64,000 bases of DNA, taken from Desulfobacteraceae bacterium (lineage in GTDB: Bacteria; Desulfobacterota; Desulfobacteria; Desulfobacterales; Desulfobacteraceae). Below are positions 62,376 to 64,000 of the stretch, one piece after another; positions within the stretch are counted from its first letter, which is position 1; the number at the start of each line of letters is the position of its first letter. The stretch spans positions 24,270 to 88,269 of the forward strand of contig JAAEMK010000691.1 in assembly GCA_024225635.1 (NCBI GenBank), given 5' to 3'. A program made the position numbers and the translations under genes. Below the pieces are notes generated by a model. It ran no database searches and was not told the origin of the DNA. It was given only the letters and a program-made list of their open reading frames with translations.

Positions 62376-64000
62376 TCAATCATATCCCTTTGCAAAATGA
62401 ACGATCCCTGTGATCCTGTCGCCCTCCACATCAATGACGAAATTATCATACACATAGCTTCTGGTTTTGGAAGAACCGGCCAGAACCCTGTTGGGCCGTC
62501 CCAGGGACAGGAGTTTTTCGCCTGTTTCCAGGTTGACCTTCTGCTCCACCAGCTCCACAACATCCTCCAGCACCAGCACCAGGGTATTCTCCCCTGAATA
62601 GTAATCGCCGTATGCCGTAACCGGATCGAGCTGATGACGGGCCAGACCCTTGAACAGCTTTATTCCCGCCTGGTCGAGATTTCCCGGCATAACTGGCGGG
62701 GGCGGGATGAAATCGGGAGTACATATTTTTTCCGACCCGGCCCTTGTTTTTTTCATCCCGAGAATCTTCCTTGCCGCATCCGCGTATGGGCCGTTGGGCT
62801 GAATTTCCAGGTACCGATTCCAGGTCTTCCTTGCATTGGAGTTCCGCTCCCGCTCCGCCTGGAGCCTTGCCAGGTTGAAATGGGCCGGTGGAAAATCAGG
62901 ATTTTCTTCAATGATCTTTTTCAGGAGGGCCACGGCCTGGCGGTACATATCCGTACCAATGGAAGGTCCCAGGAGATAGACGGCAACGGCCCGGTTATTG
63001 AGGAGGGAAGGCGCTCCCTTCTGGAGCTTCATGGCTTCATCCAGCACCGCAAGCGCCTCGGAATACCGTTTAGCCATGATCAGGGCCGATGCATGGTTGA
63101 CACGGGCCGGAAGATAGGTGGGGTCCCTTTCACAGGCCGCCCTGAAATGCCTCAACGCCTTTCCGAAAAGCGAGCCGCCGTATCCTCCGCGATACTGATC
63201 GGCCCGGGTTTTCATGTCCACCATGGTCGACAGATTAAACCGGACGGTTTTTCCGGGATCACGCAAAGTAAGCTGCTCCATGGCGATCCGGTAATGGATC
63301 AACCCGATGTTGTTGAACACCTCCCGGCTGGGAAACTTCTCATGAAATGCCGAAAAAAAATCCAGGGCATCCCGGTATCTCCCGATCTGGTACAGGCGAA
63401 CGCCCAGATGAAAGAGATCCAGGTCATTTCGAACCGACCGGATATTGGTAAGGAGAAAATCCGCCCGCAGGCCGGGATCAGGATGTATCCCGTCGTTCTC
63501 CGGTATCACCCGTGCGATCTGGTTCCCCCAGGCCTTTATGAAATTATGCCCTTTTTCATCCACGATGCACTTTGGATCATACCCGGCCATGGATGAATAC
63601 AAAAGGCCATAGGCGTCCGCCTGCATCTCTTTTCGCCTTGCGATATCCCGTGAATGGGAAGTGTTGCCAAGGTCCGCCGTTTTCTTCAACAGGTTCAGGG
63701 TTTGCCGGGACCTGTCCGGGTCACGCCCGAACCGTTGAATGCTGTCAAAGGCGGCAAGATGCCAGAAATCATCCTTGGCAAGATGGGCCAGCTCATGGCC
63801 CAGCACAAAGGCGATACGGGCATCCCCCACATCCAGGGGCACGTCCCGGTAACAAAAATCGGGGTTGATCATAAGATCGGCCACAAGGCCTCTCAAAAAT
63901 GCTGAAAAAAAATGCAGTTCAGGAAAAAAATATGTAGACAAAGTTAGCCCGGTCTGTGAATAGATATTGCGCCAAACAAAAACTATTCTAAGGAAAGGAC
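62376..64000 (-). CDS. M48 metallopeptidase with TPR repeats (5' part outside window)
   Basis: The frame has no stop up to the window edge, so the gene starts beyond 64000; the in-frame TTG at 63941 is probably internal. An M48 domain with zinc motif HELAH (VLGHELAHLA) and the third ligand in RRKEMQADAYGL is followed by TPR repeats over about 180-400 and a C-terminal beta-rich domain from about 440 (NTLVLVLEDVVELVEQKVNL). It is built like BepA-type proteases, which act on outer-membrane proteins. It stands 22 bp before tpsA, so it is likely part of the same operon and may handle the transporter or the exported protein. Confidence 0.85.
   Translation of the reverse strand, partial: PFLRIVFVWRNIYSQTGLTLSTYFFPELHFFSAFLRGLVADLMINPDFCYRDVPLDVGDARIAFVLGHELAHLAKDDFWHLAAFDSIQRFGRDPDRSRQTLNLLKKTADLGNTSHSRDIARRKEMQADAYGLLYSSMAGYDPKCIVDEKGHNFIKAWGNQIARVIPENDGIHPDPGLRADFLLTNIRSVRNDLDLFHLGVRLYQIGRYRDALDFFSAFHEKFPSREVFNNIGLIHYRIAMEQLTLRDPGKTVRFNLSTMVDMKTRADQYRGGYGGSLFGKALRHFRAACERDPTYLPARVNHASALIMAKRYSEALAVLDEAMKLQKGAPSLLNNRAVAVYLLGPSIGTDMYRQAVALLKKIIEENPDFPPAHFNLARLQAERERNSNARKTWNRYLEIQPNGPYADAARKILGMKKTRAGSEKICTPDFIPPPPVMPGNLDQAGIKLFKGLARHQLDPVTAYGDYYSGENTLVLVLEDVVELVEQKVNLETGEKLLSLGRPNRVLAGSSKTRSYVYDNFVIDVEGDRITGIVHFAKGYD

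Noticed and set aside
1-64000. CRISPR array, phage or intact insertion sequence
   Set aside because: No regularly spaced repeats, integrase, capsid or transposase gene were seen in any frame.

Overview
The window looks like part of the chromosome of a Gram-negative sulfate reducer of the Desulfobacterales type. This is inferred from gene content: an exosortase-type exopolysaccharide (EPS) locus of the kind common in Desulfobacterota, a TAXI-type TRAP transporter, a fused ATP sulfurylase/APS kinase, many HDOD, PilZ, GGDEF and NtrC-type signalling proteins, and a valS-lepA-rsmE housekeeping set. I see no phage, integrase or intact insertion sequence. One tRNA (Phe) is present.

Layout. (1) 1-17392, all on the minus strand: a long, tightly overlapping EPS operon. 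In transcription order it encodes a Wzz-like chain-length protein, a BY-kinase, an initiating sugar transferase, a Wza-like export protein, an outer-membrane beta-barrel protein, EpsI, an exosortase, a polysaccharide deacetylase, a FemAB-like protein, a PHP-like protein, a GT4 glycosyltransferase, a glutamine-dependent amidotransferase, an SDR, a FAD oxidoreductase, a hexapeptide acyltransferase and a NodU-type carbamoyltransferase cut by the left edge. Together they could make, decorate and export a surface polysaccharide and process exosortase targets, but no sorting-signal protein is present here. (2) 17.7-25.4 kb: signalling and small genes, including an exported receiver-domain protein, CheR, PpsR, a DUF503 protein, an RF-1-like protein, and a histidine kinase/NtrC pair ending at a REP-like hairpin. 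(3) 25.5-37.9 kb: Sat-CysC fusion, a SLOG-like protein, PepN, dodecin, a CULT-domain (cereblon-like) protein, an EI24/CysZ-like membrane protein, a class IV aminotransferase, a PilZ protein, a HAD phosphatase, a VanY-like peptidase and a chalcone-isomerase-like protein. (4) 38-50.7 kb: UspA with a TRAP-TAXI transporter, LepA, a REC-GGDEF diguanylate cyclase, ValS, RsmE, tRNA-Phe and an HDOD protein. (5) 50.9-53.1 kb: an accessory module behind a perfect consensus promoter. It has a 325-residue protein with a hydrophobic small-residue C-terminus, followed by two paralogous small membrane proteins, each trailed by a copy of a 44-bp repeat. It resembles an effector with duplicated immunity genes. 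(6) 53.2-54.7 kb: an ADP-ribosylglycohydrolase and a SagB-type nitroreductase. (7) 54.8-64 kb, minus strand: an M48 protease with TPRs (cut by the right edge), a TPS-family filamentous protein (TpsA), its TpsB transporter, a CHAT protease with TPRs, and a secreted protein made of three near-identical repeats.

The strongest candidates for something new are the accessory module at 51-53 kb and the protease-linked two-partner secretion cluster at 54.8-64 kb. Other points worth checking are a cereblon-like CULT protein, an exported receiver-domain protein, an ATP sulfurylase with altered active-site signature, apparently leaderless pepN and sat transcripts, and unusual terminators around valS.
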